Assembly: GCA_037444685.1 (NCBI GenBank)
Contig: JBBILX010000007.1
Span: 62,001-126,000, forward strand
DNA length: 64,000 bases
DNA from: UBA964 sp037444685
GTDB lineage: Bacteria > Pseudomonadota > Gammaproteobacteria > Steroidobacterales > Steroidobacteraceae
Reading direction: 5' to 3'
Positions within the stretch are counted from its first letter, which is position 1. Every line of letters begins with the position of its first letter. Below the pieces are notes generated by a model. The model was not told the DNA's origin. It was given only the letters and a program-made list of their open reading frames with translations, and ran no database searches. Positions 8,638 through 17,539 of this stretch are shown one piece after another. Both the position numbers and the translations under genes were made by a program.

Positions 8638-9330
8638 ATGGCACAGCGGAGCTATCGCGGCAGCATGGTCTACCGCAGGAACGGCGTCGGCGAGAACGGA
8701 CGCGAGCACTTCTCGGTCACTGTCCACGCTGATGGAGGGCGAACGCTGCGGGCGCAGTGCGAGATGGACGACGACCGCCTGCTGCGCGACGTGGTGCTCA
8801 CCGTGGACGCCCGCTGGCGCCCGATCGATGCCTTCGTGCGACTGGTGATCGATGATCGACTGGTCGGTTCGAGCTGGTTCCGCTTCGAGGGGCGGCTGGC
8901 CGAATGCGAGGGATTCAGCGCACGCGCCGGGCGCTTCGCGCAGCGGTTCGACGTCGCGGAGGGGACTGCATGCTTCGGTACGCACTCGCTGCACGGCGAC
9001 GCATGGACGGTCGCGAGATTGCGCCGTCACGTTGGTCCGGCCGACAGGTTGCAGTTCGTCACCTTCGCGAGCTCGGTGCTCGCCAACGGCGGTTCCGGCC
9101 CCTGCCTCGTGCCCGTACCGCCCGGCTTCGCGAAGATCCTCGATCGGGGTGAGGAAACGGTCGCGATGCCGGCGGGTGAATTCCTGACCCGGCACATCCG
9201 GATCGAGGTGCCGGGCGTCGACTCCTTCGACGTCTGGGCAGGCGGCGAGGACTGCCTGCCGGTCCGGCTGAGCTCGGACACGCTCGACGAGACATACGAG
9301 ATGATCGCGATCGAGGGCAACTGGCGCTGA
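8638..9330 (+). CDS. Conserved hypothetical protein (beta-rich, DUF3108-like)
   Basis: A 230-residue protein with no signal peptide or membrane segment. The sequence alternates beta strands with charged turns (RGSMVYRRNGVGENGREHFSVTV, FRFEGRLAECEG). The C-terminal stretch AMPAGEFLTRHIRIEVPG followed by DVWAGGEDCLPVRLS resembles the late strands of DUF3108/lipocalin-like barrels, in which a reporter or tetramer contact is formed. I could not name a family with confidence. The ATG at 8638 is 151 bp from the divergent CNNM/CorC gene, and the stop is 37 bp from the convergent DUF1838 gene. Confidence 0.6.
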   Translation: MAQRSYRGSMVYRRNGVGENGREHFSVTVHADGGRTLRAQCEMDDDRLLRDVVLTVDARWRPIDAFVRLVIDDRLVGSSWFRFEGRLAECEGFSARAGRFAQRFDVAEGTACFGTHSLHGDAWTVARLRRHVGPADRLQFVTFASSVLANGGSGPCLVPVPPGFAKILDRGEETVAMPAGEFLTRHIRIEVPGVDSFDVWAGGEDCLPVRLSSDTLDETYEMIAIEGNWR

Positions 9331-9367
9331 GCGGCCCGCTCGAGCACCCGCGCAGCGCGGCAGCGCT

Positions 9368-10234
9368 TCAGCCGCTGTCGCGCTCCTTGAGGTATTCGCT
9401 GTCCTCGAACACGAATTCGGTCCAGTTCTTCGTGTCGAAGATCTCCGGCACGAAGCGGCGCGCGCCCTCGGCGACGGCCTTCGGCAGCGCTTCGAGACCG
9501 CGGATCTTGGTGCCGAAGCCGCGCGCAACCGTACCGCCCGGCCGGTCGCCCATACCCATCCAGGCCTGCCACCGGTTCTTGTTCTGGAGTTGCAGGTGCA
9601 CTGGCGCCGAGAGGACCTTCGGGTCGGCGACATCAGCGAGCAGCGCAGACATCGTCATAAACGAGTTCACGTAGTTGGTCTGACCGGGCCTGACCGTGTC
9701 AGGCACACTCTCTATCGACTGCGTGGCGAGGAAAACGCGGTCACCAATGATCTCGATCGGCAGCAGCTTCGGGTTGTAGCCCATGGCGATCACGCCGTCC
9801 GGAGTGTAGACGCGCGGGACCGGGCCAAGGCGAAAGTGGTGGATCGGGACTCGCTGCCCCGTCACCGGATTGTCGAAGTGCTCGAGCGGCTCGTATCCGT
9901 CGTACTTGGTGTAGAAACCCACCTCGTACTTGCGCATCTCGTGCTGATTGTCCTCGCGAGGCTCCCAATAGTCGACGAGGATGTTGTTCATCGTGAAGAA
10001 CGGCAGGAAGTTCCCGGCGCCCAGGTCGCCGTAGATGTTGAGCCGCATGAACGAGACGACCACCTCGCGGCCCAGGCTACCGACCATTTTTACGTGCGTG
10101 CGCAGGACCGTCAGCGGATCTTCGAGATCCAGACGGTCGGAGCGAGCGGCAGCCGTGGCGGCCCCTGCACCCAGGGCCAGAGCACCGATACCGGCAGCGC
10201 TGCGCAGGGCTGCCCGACGCGAGATTACGGACAT
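9368..10234 (-). CDS. Tat-exported DUF1838 family protein
   Basis: A 288-residue protein beginning MSVISRRAALRSAAG, a twin-arginine signal with the RR pair at residues 6-7 followed by an Ala-rich hydrophobic stretch ending near residue 30. Export in a folded state is therefore expected. The body (VVSFMRLNIYGDLGAGNFLPFFTMNN; a Trp-rich YWEPREDNQ segment; NKNRWQAWMGMGDRPGG) matches my recollection of DUF1838 proteins, which are uncharacterised and often found in bacteria that degrade steroids or aromatic compounds. The ATG at 10234 was chosen as the start of the Tat signal; upstream in-frame sequence is not signal-like. It lies downstream of the PAS-GGDEF-EAL gene on the same strand, 106 bp away. 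Confidence 0.7.
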   Translation of the reverse strand: MSVISRRAALRSAAGIGALALGAGAATAAARSDRLDLEDPLTVLRTHVKMVGSLGREVVVSFMRLNIYGDLGAGNFLPFFTMNNILVDYWEPREDNQHEMRKYEVGFYTKYDGYEPLEHFDNPVTGQRVPIHHFRLGPVPRVYTPDGVIAMGYNPKLLPIEIIGDRVFLATQSIESVPDTVRPGQTNYVNSFMTMSALLADVADPKVLSAPVHLQLQNKNRWQAWMGMGDRPGGTVARGFGTKIRGLEALPKAVAEGARRFVPEIFDTKNWTEFVFEDSEYLKERDSG

Positions 10235-10340
10235 GGCGTTCTCCAGACGATGGAGGATCGTAGCGGGCACCGAGAGTAGCGCGAGCGAAGTGACGGGAGG
10301 GAGGCCGTCGGCGACATGACCGCCGGGCGGTTCCGGTGCA

Positions 10341-13300
10341 TCAGGCCGCGTCGTGGACGCCGAGCTCCAGCTCGCACGACCTCTCGCGCAGGAAACCCGC
10401 GAGCGCTGCAGGCAGCAACGGCGCGCTGAAAAGGTAGCCCTGCCCGTAACCGCAACCCAGCGCACGCAGGGTCGCGAGCTGCGAATCCGTTTCGATGCCT
10501 TCGGCCACGCAGGTGAGCCCCAGCCGGTCGGCCAGCAACAGCACCGAGCTGACCACTGCGGCGAGCTCGCGCCGCGACTCGATCTCGCGCACGAACGAGC
10601 GGTCGATCTTGATCATGCTGATCGGGAACTCGTGCAGGCAGCTCAAGGACGAGACGCCGACGCCGAAGTCATCGACCGCGACGCGCACGCCCAGTGACCG
10701 CAGCTTGCGCAGCGCCGACCGTATGGCCGTCTCCCCGGCCATGACCTCGCGCTCCGTCACTTCGACGATCAACGCCTCGGGCTCCAGTCCTGCGGCGCGC
10801 AGCGCGTCCTGCACCTCGCAGACGAAGCTCTCTCCACGCGCGAGTTGCTGCCGCGAGACATTGACCGCGACGGACGGAGGCAGGCAGTCGATGCCGCTGG
10901 TGCGCCAAGCGGCGAGCTGCCGACAGGCCTCTCGCAGCACCCACTGTCCGACCGCGCCGATCAAGCCAGAGTCCTCGGCGATTGGCACGAACTCGGCCGG
11001 GGAGATCGGCCCGAACTCCGGATGCGACCAGCGCAGCAGCGCCTCGACCGAGGCGAGGCGCCCGCGGCGCAAATCGAAAACGGGCTGATAGACGAGTTGC
11101 AGCTCGCCGCGGCGGGTGGCGCCGCGCAGATCGACCTCGAGCCGCCGCCGGCGCTCGACCGCCTCGGAGAGCGCGACATCGAACACCCTGGCGCGGGCGC
11201 GCCCCGCCCGCTTCGCCTCGTACATCGCGACGTCGGCGTCGCGCAGCATCTCGCCGGCCGTTCCATAACGCCGGTCCGCGATCACGATGCCGATGCTCGC
11301 CGTCGAAGTGACCTCGGTCTCGCCGAGTGCGTAAGGCGGGGCCAAAGACTCGAGCACGTGAGCCGTGGCTTCGTCGACCGACGCCGGGTCCTCCAAGCCC
11401 TCGAGAATCGCCACGAACTCGTCGCCGCCGAGGCGGCCGACGAGGCCGCCGCGCGGCGCCGAGCCGTGGGCACCCACAGTGCGCACAGCGATCTGGAGGC
11501 GTGCGGCGACCTGTCGCAGCAGGTCATCGCCAGCCTCGTGACCCATCGTGTCGTTGACGAACTTGAAATTGTCGAAGTCGAGCAGCAGAAGTGCGAATCC
11601 GGCGTCCGCTGCGTTGTCGCGCTGCTCGCGACATAACTCATCGAGGCGCTCGAGGATGGCGAGCCGATTGGCCAGCCCGGTGAGACGGTCCGTGCGCGCC
11701 TGGGCGGTCAATGCCCGCTCCATGGCCTTGCGTTCCGAGATGTCCTGGACGATGGTCCACACCACCTCCCGGCCTGACTGCTCGCGAAGCCGCAGCGCGC
11801 AGTGCAGGACCGGGCACAGCGTGCCGTTGCTGCGTTGATAGACGAGCTCGAGCGGCGCGCAGCGACCCACCTCGCGCAGCTCCTGCTCGCGTTCGACGCC
11901 GAGCGCGGCCGCCGTCGCCGCGGCCGGCAACAGGTCTCGCGGCGACATTTTCAGGAGTTGCGCAAGGGCGTAACCGGTGCACCGTTCGAATTCGGCGTTG
12001 GCGTCGAGGAAGTGCCCGGTCTCGAGGTCGTACAGCGCGATACCGAGCGGCGCCAGCTCGAACAATCCGCGCAGCTTGCGCTCGCCGGCCTGCAGCAGCA
12101 GCTCGAGCTGCTTGCGCTCGGTGATGTCCATGATGAAGCCATGCCAGAGAGTCGACCCGTCGGCGAGCCGCTCCGGCGTGGCGCGACCCTCGAGCCAGCG
12201 CACCGCGCCATCTTCAAAGCGCACCCGGTACTGATGACGCCAGACGGACAGTTCGGACGCGGAACGAACGATCGACTCCGAGACGGCCGCGAGATCCTCC
12301 GGATGCAGCCGGTCGAAGACGATGCTGGCGTCGTCGCGCACCTGCTCGGGCGAGACCCGATAGATCTCCCGGATCCGCTCGCTGGCGAACGGGAACGCCG
12401 AGGTACCGTCGGGTCGAAGCTGATACTGGTAGATGACGCCGGGGACCTGCTGCGCAAGCTTGCGCAGCCGCTCGAGCAGCGCCTCGGACTGGGCGTGCTC
12501 TCTGCGGCGCGCCGTCGCATCGACGCGAATGCCCGCGATCCTGCGGGCACGTCCAGTGCCGTCACGCGCGAGCACGCGGGCGCGATCGGCGACCCAGACC
12601 GGTGCGCCATCGCACCACTCGCGCAGCCGCGACTCGATGTGCCACTGGTTGTTAGGGCCCTGGGCCAGCGAATCGAGCCCGGCGCGCCATGCGCCAGCGT
12701 CGGCGGGGTGCAGCAGCTCGAGGGCTTGCGATATCGGCACCCGTCCGGGATCGACCTCAGGGCCGGCGCGCGTGATGGCCACCCAGCGCGCATCGGCGCG
12801 CAGCAGATTGCGGTCTAGATCGATTTCCCAGGCGGCGACCTCGGCCGCGCTCAGGATCGTTTCGAGCCGCTGGCGCTCGGCAGCGAGCTCGCTCTCGACG
12901 GCAGCGCGCTGCTCGAGCTCGCGCCGGATCATCAATCCCTGGGACAACGCCTGCAGGATCGTCCGCAGCCGATCGGGCGCCTCCGCCGCGCGCGCGTCGT
13001 CCGCCGGAAATTCGAGGACCAGTGAGACGATATCGGCGTCTCGCGCCTCGATGGGCAGCGCCACGCGCTGCATACCACCTGGCAGCGGCGGCTCCGCGGT
13101 CGGGCACTCAGCCCACAGCGTCGCGTGACGGGCGCCACTCAGGACCCTGGCCTCTCCGATCGCGAGGTCGAGCAAGGCCGGGCGGGAAGCGCCATCGATG
13201 ATCGCCGACTGCAGACGCAGCAGTGACTGCTGCTCGGCGTGCAGCCGCTCGAGCTCCCCGCGGCGCTGCGCGTCGAGCACCCTGAGCCTGACCAGATCGC

Positions 13301-13874
13301 GAAACGACGCCGCCGCCCGACCCGAAGCGGCATCGAGGAACAGCAGGAACAGCACCCACGTCGCCGCGAACGTCATCTGTGCCGGATGCGGCCCGAACAG
13401 CAGCAGCAGCGCCGGCGGCAGCAGGTAGGGCCACAGGAACAGGCGAACCGAGACGACGTCCGCCGCCTTGCCGGTGACGCCGCCGGCAGCCACACCCGCG
13501 AGTGCGATACCGAAGGGCTGTTGATAGGCGCTGCCGGGCTCGAGCAATGCGATCGCGACCGCCCCCCAGGAGACGCCCCCGATCAGCGCCGACAGGCGAC
13601 AGATGCGCAGATCGACCTCGTCAAGGACGGCGGCACGCGCGCGCCGCCGCACAGACCGCCACAGCACCCAACGCAACGCCGTGCCGATGCCGAGCGCGAG
13701 GGGCCAGCCGTCAGCGATCCCTCGACTGCCGAGTGGCGCGGACAGCCAGGCCAGAAGGGTTCCGACCAGCAGGCCAGCAGCCAGCGACGCCGGCACGTTG
13801 GCCTGCAGTGCGAGCACTTGCTCGCGTCTCGTCTCGGCCCTGAAAGGGTCCGGGCCGACCTCGGTTCCTGACAT
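10341..13874 (-). CDS. Membrane-anchored PAS-PAS-PAS-GGDEF-EAL cyclic-di-GMP enzyme
   Basis: A 1177-residue protein. Residues 28-195 contain about six hydrophobic segments (MASE-like sensor), followed by a coiled linker and a GAF-like region (about 210-330). Three PAS/PAC modules follow (about 345-455, 470-585, 595-710), with DITERKQLELLL and DISERKAMERAL linkers. The diguanylate cyclase domain has an intact GGDEF near residues 816-820 in GRLGGDEFVAI. The EAL domain is also intact: EAL near residue 944, then VNVSRQQL, VAVDDFGVGVSSL, IKIDRSFV and AEGIET. Both catalytic halves look competent, so it may make or break cyclic di-GMP depending on the sensed signal. The inhibitory RxxD site is not obvious. 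It probably controls a motile-to-sessile switch. Confidence 0.9.
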   Translation of the reverse strand: MSGTEVGPDPFRAETRREQVLALQANVPASLAAGLLVGTLLAWLSAPLGSRGIADGWPLALGIGTALRWVLWRSVRRRARAAVLDEVDLRICRLSALIGGVSWGAVAIALLEPGSAYQQPFGIALAGVAAGGVTGKAADVVSVRLFLWPYLLPPALLLLFGPHPAQMTFAATWVLFLLFLDAASGRAAASFRDLVRLRVLDAQRRGELERLHAEQQSLLRLQSAIIDGASRPALLDLAIGEARVLSGARHATLWAECPTAEPPLPGGMQRVALPIEARDADIVSLVLEFPADDARAAEAPDRLRTILQALSQGLMIRRELEQRAAVESELAAERQRLETILSAAEVAAWEIDLDRNLLRADARWVAITRAGPEVDPGRVPISQALELLHPADAGAWRAGLDSLAQGPNNQWHIESRLREWCDGAPVWVADRARVLARDGTGRARRIAGIRVDATARRREHAQSEALLERLRKLAQQVPGVIYQYQLRPDGTSAFPFASERIREIYRVSPEQVRDDASIVFDRLHPEDLAAVSESIVRSASELSVWRHQYRVRFEDGAVRWLEGRATPERLADGSTLWHGFIMDITERKQLELLLQAGERKLRGLFELAPLGIALYDLETGHFLDANAEFERCTGYALAQLLKMSPRDLLPAAATAAALGVEREQELREVGRCAPLELVYQRSNGTLCPVLHCALRLREQSGREVVWTIVQDISERKAMERALTAQARTDRLTGLANRLAILERLDELCREQRDNAADAGFALLLLDFDNFKFVNDTMGHEAGDDLLRQVAARLQIAVRTVGAHGSAPRGGLVGRLGGDEFVAILEGLEDPASVDEATAHVLESLAPPYALGETEVTSTASIGIVIADRRYGTAGEMLRDADVAMYEAKRAGRARARVFDVALSEAVERRRRLEVDLRGATRRGELQLVYQPVFDLRRGRLASVEALLRWSHPEFGPISPAEFVPIAEDSGLIGAVGQWVLREACRQLAAWRTSGIDCLPPSVAVNVSRQQLARGESFVCEVQDALRAAGLEPEALIVEVTEREVMAGETAIRSALRKLRSLGVRVAVDDFGVGVSSLSCLHEFPISMIKIDRSFVREIESRRELAAVVSSVLLLADRLGLTCVAEGIETDSQLATLRALGCGYGQGYLFSAPLLPAALAGFLRERSCELELGVHDAA

Positions 13875-13932
13875 ATGCCGGCCGGTACGCGCGGTTAGAT
13901 ACCGCTTGTAACGGCCGCAACCGGCGCCGCCT

Positions 13933-14595
13933 TTAGCGCGAAGAAGACCAGGGCAGCATCTGGGCGAGCGTCGCGTCGCGTCTGACGAAGTGATGCCAGA
14001 GGGCGGCGGTCAGATGCAGAGCCAGCAGCGCGAACAGCAACCATCCGAGCCAGATGTGACCGTTCCGGTAGATCACGGCCATGTCGTAGTTCTTCGCGAC
14101 GATCACTGGCATCTCGAACAGGCTAAAGAAGTGCGTGCGCCCGCCGTAGGCCATCGATGCGAACCATCCGAGCAGCGGGATCAGCAACATCGACGCGTAA
14201 AGCGAGTAATGGGCGAATTGCGCGGCACGCCGTTGACCGACGGATAGGGTCGACGGCAGCGGCGGTCTCGCACGATAGCGATTCCACGCAAAGCGGGCGA
14301 CGACGAGGAACAGCACGATCAGGCCGATCGACTTGTGCAGCCGCAGGAGCTCGGAGTACTGCGCGCGGGCTACGGGGTCGGTATCGGCCTGCGCCTCGTA
14401 GATCTGCGAGTAATACATCAGCGCGGTCGTGCCGAGCGTCGCGAACGCCATGATCCAGTGAAACAGCCGGGACGGCAGGCTCCAGCGCACGACGCCGGGG
14501 CGAGGGGCGAGCCGCGCACCGAAGAACCCGGCGATGATCCAGAGGGCGACGATCGCGAGCGGAAGTGCCGCGACGGCGGTTTTGAGAATTTCCAT
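13933..14595 (-). CDS. Cytochrome b561 domain protein
   Basis: A 220-residue inner-membrane protein with about five hydrophobic helices. Histidines in SLPSRLFHWIMAF, LRLHKSIGLIVL, AQFAHYSLYASML and ALHLTAALWHHFVRRD match the di-haem ligand positions of bacterial cytochrome b561 (CybB type), which passes electrons from the quinol pool. The proline-rich, arginine-rich RYRARPPLP loop is also typical. The first helix (LPLAIVALWIIAGFFG) is an N-terminal addition relative to E. coli CybB. The gene stands alone between the PAS-GGDEF-EAL gene (58 bp) and the divergent GNAT gene (72 bp). Confidence 0.87.
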   Translation of the reverse strand: MEILKTAVAALPLAIVALWIIAGFFGARLAPRPGVVRWSLPSRLFHWIMAFATLGTTALMYYSQIYEAQADTDPVARAQYSELLRLHKSIGLIVLFLVVARFAWNRYRARPPLPSTLSVGQRRAAQFAHYSLYASMLLIPLLGWFASMAYGGRTHFFSLFEMPVIVAKNYDMAVIYRNGHIWLGWLLFALLALHLTAALWHHFVRRDATLAQMLPWSSSR

Positions 14596-14667
14596 TTTAC
14601 GAGTCTAGCGCAACTCCGTCGGGCCACCATGCATTGATCCGCGCGGACTCTCGGCCAAGCTTGCTCC

Positions 14668-15450
14668 ATGCCCGCATGCTGGAATCCCCTCTTCGACCGC
14701 AACCTGCTCGATGCGATCCGCAAGTTCGCACGCTGGCCCGACGGTACATTGATTCTCGAGGAAGACGGTGTGCTGTTCGTTCTGGGCGGTACGGACTTCC
14801 CCGTCGGATTCACGAACTGCGTGGCACGGACGGAGGCGTCGAGCTCGCCCGCGCTCGTACTGGAACGCGCTGCGGAGTTTTTCGGACCGCAGTCCCGCGG
14901 TTACACGATCTGGGTCCGTGCGCACGCCGACACCGACATCGAAGCTCTGCTGCAGGCGCGCGGCAAAAGGCCGCGCACCGAGTCACCGTGGTTATTCCTC
15001 GACCGGCGCCCCGCTACGCCAACGCTTCCGGGCGTGGAGGTACGTCTGACCGCCGACCCGTCCGACCCCGTCTCGATACGTGACGTAGCCGCCGAGGCGT
15101 TCGCTCAAGCCGGCACACCGCAAGAAGAGACGGCTCAGCTATTTACGCACGCGCATCGCGTCTTCTCGCCAATTTCGCGTTTCGCGCTCGCGACGATTGA
15201 CGGGGAACCGGCGGCGGCGGCCATGGTGCTGCTGACCGGCGGGATGGGCGGCATCTACGGGGTGGCCACCCGACCGAAGTTCGCTCGCCGCGGTCTGGAA
15301 ACTGCGTGCACCGCCGCAGTGGCCAACGCGGCGTTCGATCTTGGCAAGCCGATGGTCGGACTTCATGCAACACCGATGGGGCGGACCGTCTATGAGCGGT
15401 TGGGGTTCGAACCGTCGCCATCTGGGCATCGCTGGTACGTCATGCCCTGA
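14668..15450 (+). CDS. GNAT family N-acetyltransferase
   Basis: A 260-residue protein. The C-terminal half carries a GNAT fold: IDGEPAAAAMVLLTGGMGGIYGVATRPKFARRGLETACT, where the VATRPKFARRGLE segment is the acetyl-CoA pyrophosphate-binding motif A, then MGRTVYERLGFEP as motif B. The N-terminal 110 residues are a separate, less conserved domain, as in two-domain GNAT proteins of about 260 residues. The substrate is unknown. The ATG at 14668 is the first in frame. No operon partner is evident, and the next gene downstream is the convergent broken oxidoreductase. Confidence 0.8.
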   Translation: MPACWNPLFDRNLLDAIRKFARWPDGTLILEEDGVLFVLGGTDFPVGFTNCVARTEASSSPALVLERAAEFFGPQSRGYTIWVRAHADTDIEALLQARGKRPRTESPWLFLDRRPATPTLPGVEVRLTADPSDPVSIRDVAAEAFAQAGTPQEETAQLFTHAHRVFSPISRFALATIDGEPAAAAMVLLTGGMGGIYGVATRPKFARRGLETACTAAVANAAFDLGKPMVGLHATPMGRTVYERLGFEPSPSGHRWYVMP

Positions 15451-15481
15451 GTCCGGTTGGTCCTCTGAAGTCGGTTACCGC

Positions 15482-16467
15482 TCACTCGATGACGAGGACG
15501 AGTTTGCCGACGGTCGTGCCGCCCTGGAGCGCGGCCATCGCCTCTCGTGCCCCCTCGAACGGATAGCGGCCGCCGATCACCGGCGGCGGCAGCCGCAGCG
15601 CTTCCAGCGCAGCGAGTGCATCGGGCAGGCGATCCACCGACTCCCAGAGCCAGATCAGGTTGAAGGCCAACGGAGCACGGTTGGCGGGGATCATCGCCAG
15701 CGGGTCGAGCCGCGGTCGACGCAACCAGCGCCAGCCGAGCGCGAGCCAGTTGGGCCTTGCGGCCGGCGTCGTGAAGTCGGCAGCGCCGTCCAGCACGTAG
15801 CGTCCCTCAGGCGCGAGCCGCGCGCGCTGCCGGCAGCTGCGAGCGCGGCGTCGAGCTGCGCGACGTAGTCGGCGCGACGCCGTACGACGATGCGCGGCAC
15901 GTCGAGAGATCGCGCCGTGCGAAGGAATTCGTGCTTCGACTCGCTGCCGACCACCGCGATCGCGACAGCACCGATGCGCTCCAGGATCGCAAGCGCCTGC
16001 AATCCCACGCCACCCGCGGCCGACTGCACGAGGACGACGTCGCCGCGCTGCACGCTGGCGCGGCGTACGAGCCCATACGACGCCGTCAGCGCCTGCACCG
16101 GCCACGCTGCCGCGTGCTCGAGGCTCCATCCGGGCGGCACGCGAAGCAGGTAGCGAGCATCGACGTTGAGCGCGCTCGCATAGCCACCGAAGCGAGTCAG
16201 CGCGATCGCGCGATCACCGATCCGCCAAGCCGCGACGGCGCTGCCGACGGCCTCGACGACACCGGCGCACTCGAGTCCCGGCACGAACGGACCGGTCGGC
16301 GTCGCGGAATAGAGTCCCTGGCAGGCAAACGCATCCGCGAAGTTCAGTCCGACGGCGTGGACCCGCAGCGTCACTTCCCCGGCTGACGGTGCGCTGATCG
16401 ACTCGTCACAAAGCCTGAGCCGGTCGAGTGAGCCGGCCCGGTCGATGCGCCAGACGCGCCGGTGCAT
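15482..16467 (-). pseudogene. Frameshifted zinc-independent quinone oxidoreductase-like (MDR) gene
   Basis: Two overlapping frames together encode a medium-chain dehydrogenase. The N-terminal part starts at ATG 16467 (MHRRVWRIDRAGSL) and has GLNFADAFACQGLY, a GDRAIALTRFGGYA segment and the nucleotide-binding AAGGVGLQALAI. Reading then leaves the coding frame near 15805-15840. The other frame resumes with LAPEGRYVLDGAADF and runs to GTTVGKLVLVIE at 15482. The stretch that normally lies between these parts, with the conserved D-V-x-x-D-x-x-G-G turn, is absent, so the lesion appears to be a deletion of some tens of bases that also shifts the frame. It could be a true pseudogene or an assembly error. 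An intact enzyme would be an NADPH:quinone reductase/VAT-1-like protein. Confidence 0.75.
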
Positions 16468-16571
16468 GCGGTTCAGCGTCGGCTGAGGAGATCGCAGCGA
16501 CCGCGCTGCCTCGCCGGGGCCGTTCACACCAGCGCGTCGCCGCCATGCCCGAGACCGCCACCTGAGAACGT

Positions 16572-17162
16572 TCAGCCCGTCAGGGCCGAGAGCCTTGCGC
16601 GAATCGCGAGCACGAGTTCACGGCACTTTGACGGTAGCCAGCGCAGCGGCTGTGCATGCGGGTCGACCGGCGCATACGGCAACAGCAACATCAGCACCGC
16701 ATAGAGCAGGATCATCGCACCGCCCGTGACGAACAGCAGCAGCACGGCAATGACCCGCACCAGCGTGACGTCGAGTGCGGCGCTGCGCGCGAGGCCGTTG
16801 CAGACGCCACTGATCCAGGCGCCCTCGCTGACCTGCTGCAGCCCGGTGGCGGGGCGAGCGGCAGCCGCCGCGCCGTCCGTCGCGGGCGCGCCATCGGCTC
16901 CCGCCGACGGCATCTCGACCGGGCCAATCTCGAGCAGGGCCGGCTCCAGCTCGGCGAGTGAGATCACCGTGCGGCCGGGCTCGAGGCGCCGGCGACACTG
17001 ATCGGCGATCGCCTGCTCGATGTCGGCCAGCACCTCCGCTCGGCCCGGGTGGCGAGCCAGCGCCTGCGTCGCGTCATCGAGGTAGAGTTTGAGCTTGCGG
17101 TGAGCATCCTCCTCGAAGTGGTAGGCGATCCGGTTGAGGCTGACGGTGATCACTCGCTGCAT
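16572..17162 (-). CDS. PspC-domain envelope stress protein
   Basis: A 196-residue protein. The N-terminal 85 residues (ITVSLNRIAYHFEEDAHRKLKLYLDDA) form a helical cytoplasmic region of the kind found before PspC domains in HAAS/DUF1700-like proteins. An Ala-rich linker follows. The PspC domain at about residues 112-165 contains GAWISGVCNGLARSAALDVT and then one or two membrane helices rich in Leu and Val. The ATG at 17162 gives MQRVITVSLN and overlaps the end of padR by 13 nt. PadR-PspC pairs are a recurring arrangement in which PadR senses a signal and controls the membrane protein. The exact trigger is unknown. Confidence 0.82.
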   Translation of the reverse strand: MQRVITVSLNRIAYHFEEDAHRKLKLYLDDATQALARHPGRAEVLADIEQAIADQCRRRLEPGRTVISLAELEPALLEIGPVEMPSAGADGAPATDGAAAAARPATGLQQVSEGAWISGVCNGLARSAALDVTLVRVIAVLLLFVTGGAMILLYAVLMLLLPYAPVDPHAQPLRWLPSKCRELVLAIRARLSALTG

Positions 17163-17494
17163 GGTTCGCGTCCAATGTTCTCGACGGTGCGGTTGATCCG
17201 CGCCCAGTAGTCGCACAAGGAGGCCAGATAGGAGCGTCCCGACTCGGTCAGGCGGTAGTACTTGCGGGGCGGACCGGCGTCGGATTCCTGCCACTCATAA
17301 TCGACGAGTGACTCGCGACGCAACTTCGACAGCAGCGGGTACAGCGTGCCCTCCTGTGTCGCGAACTCGGTGGAAGAGAGAGCGCGCAGGATGTCGGGCA
17401 CGTAGACGCTTCGGCTGCCGACGATCTTCAGGACGAGGAACTCGAGCAGCCCCTTACGGATCGGCCCGAACCGGATGTCGGTGTCTTGTTTCAA
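17150..17494 (-). CDS. PadR family transcriptional regulator
   Basis: A 114-residue winged-helix repressor of the PadR family. Conserved elements are present: GLLEFLVLKIV, the recognition region TQEGTLYPLLSKLRRESLVDYEW, the wing GPPRKYYRLTESG, and a short C-terminal dimerisation helix. The start is TTG at 17494, eight bases after AAGGT on the coding strand. The start codon and this ribosome-binding site lie inside a long palindrome, which implies autoregulation. It overlaps the pspC-like gene downstream. Confidence 0.88.
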   Translation of the reverse strand: MKQDTDIRFGPIRKGLLEFLVLKIVGSRSVYVPDILRALSSTEFATQEGTLYPLLSKLRRESLVDYEWQESDAGPPRKYYRLTESGRSYLASLCDYWARINRTVENIGREPCSE

Positions 17495-17528
17495 GGCAGC
17501 TACCTTTTTTTAAAAAGGTAGCTGCCTT
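17493..17528. promoter_or_regulatory. Perfect inverted repeat over the padR promoter and start codon
   Basis: Two 17-bp arms (17493-17509 and 17512-17528) are exact reverse complements with a 2-bp centre. Each arm contains a near-palindromic 14-mer of the form AAGGYAGCTRCCTT, so the site looks like two facing half-operators. On the minus strand a TTGACG at 17543-17538 and a TACCTT at 17520-17515 are 17 bp apart and could be the padR promoter, with its -10 element inside the repeat. A dimeric repressor such as PadR could bind here. Reading through from the upstream gene would also fold a hairpin that hides the padR ribosome-binding site. A factor-independent terminator is less likely because no U-tract follows the stem. 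Confidence 0.65.
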
Positions 17529-17539
17529 ATTGAAGGACG

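Noticed and set aside
17493..17528. Interpretation of the padR palindrome as a simple terminator
   Set aside because: The stem is not followed by a U-tract in either direction and it holds the padR start codon, so an operator is more likely.
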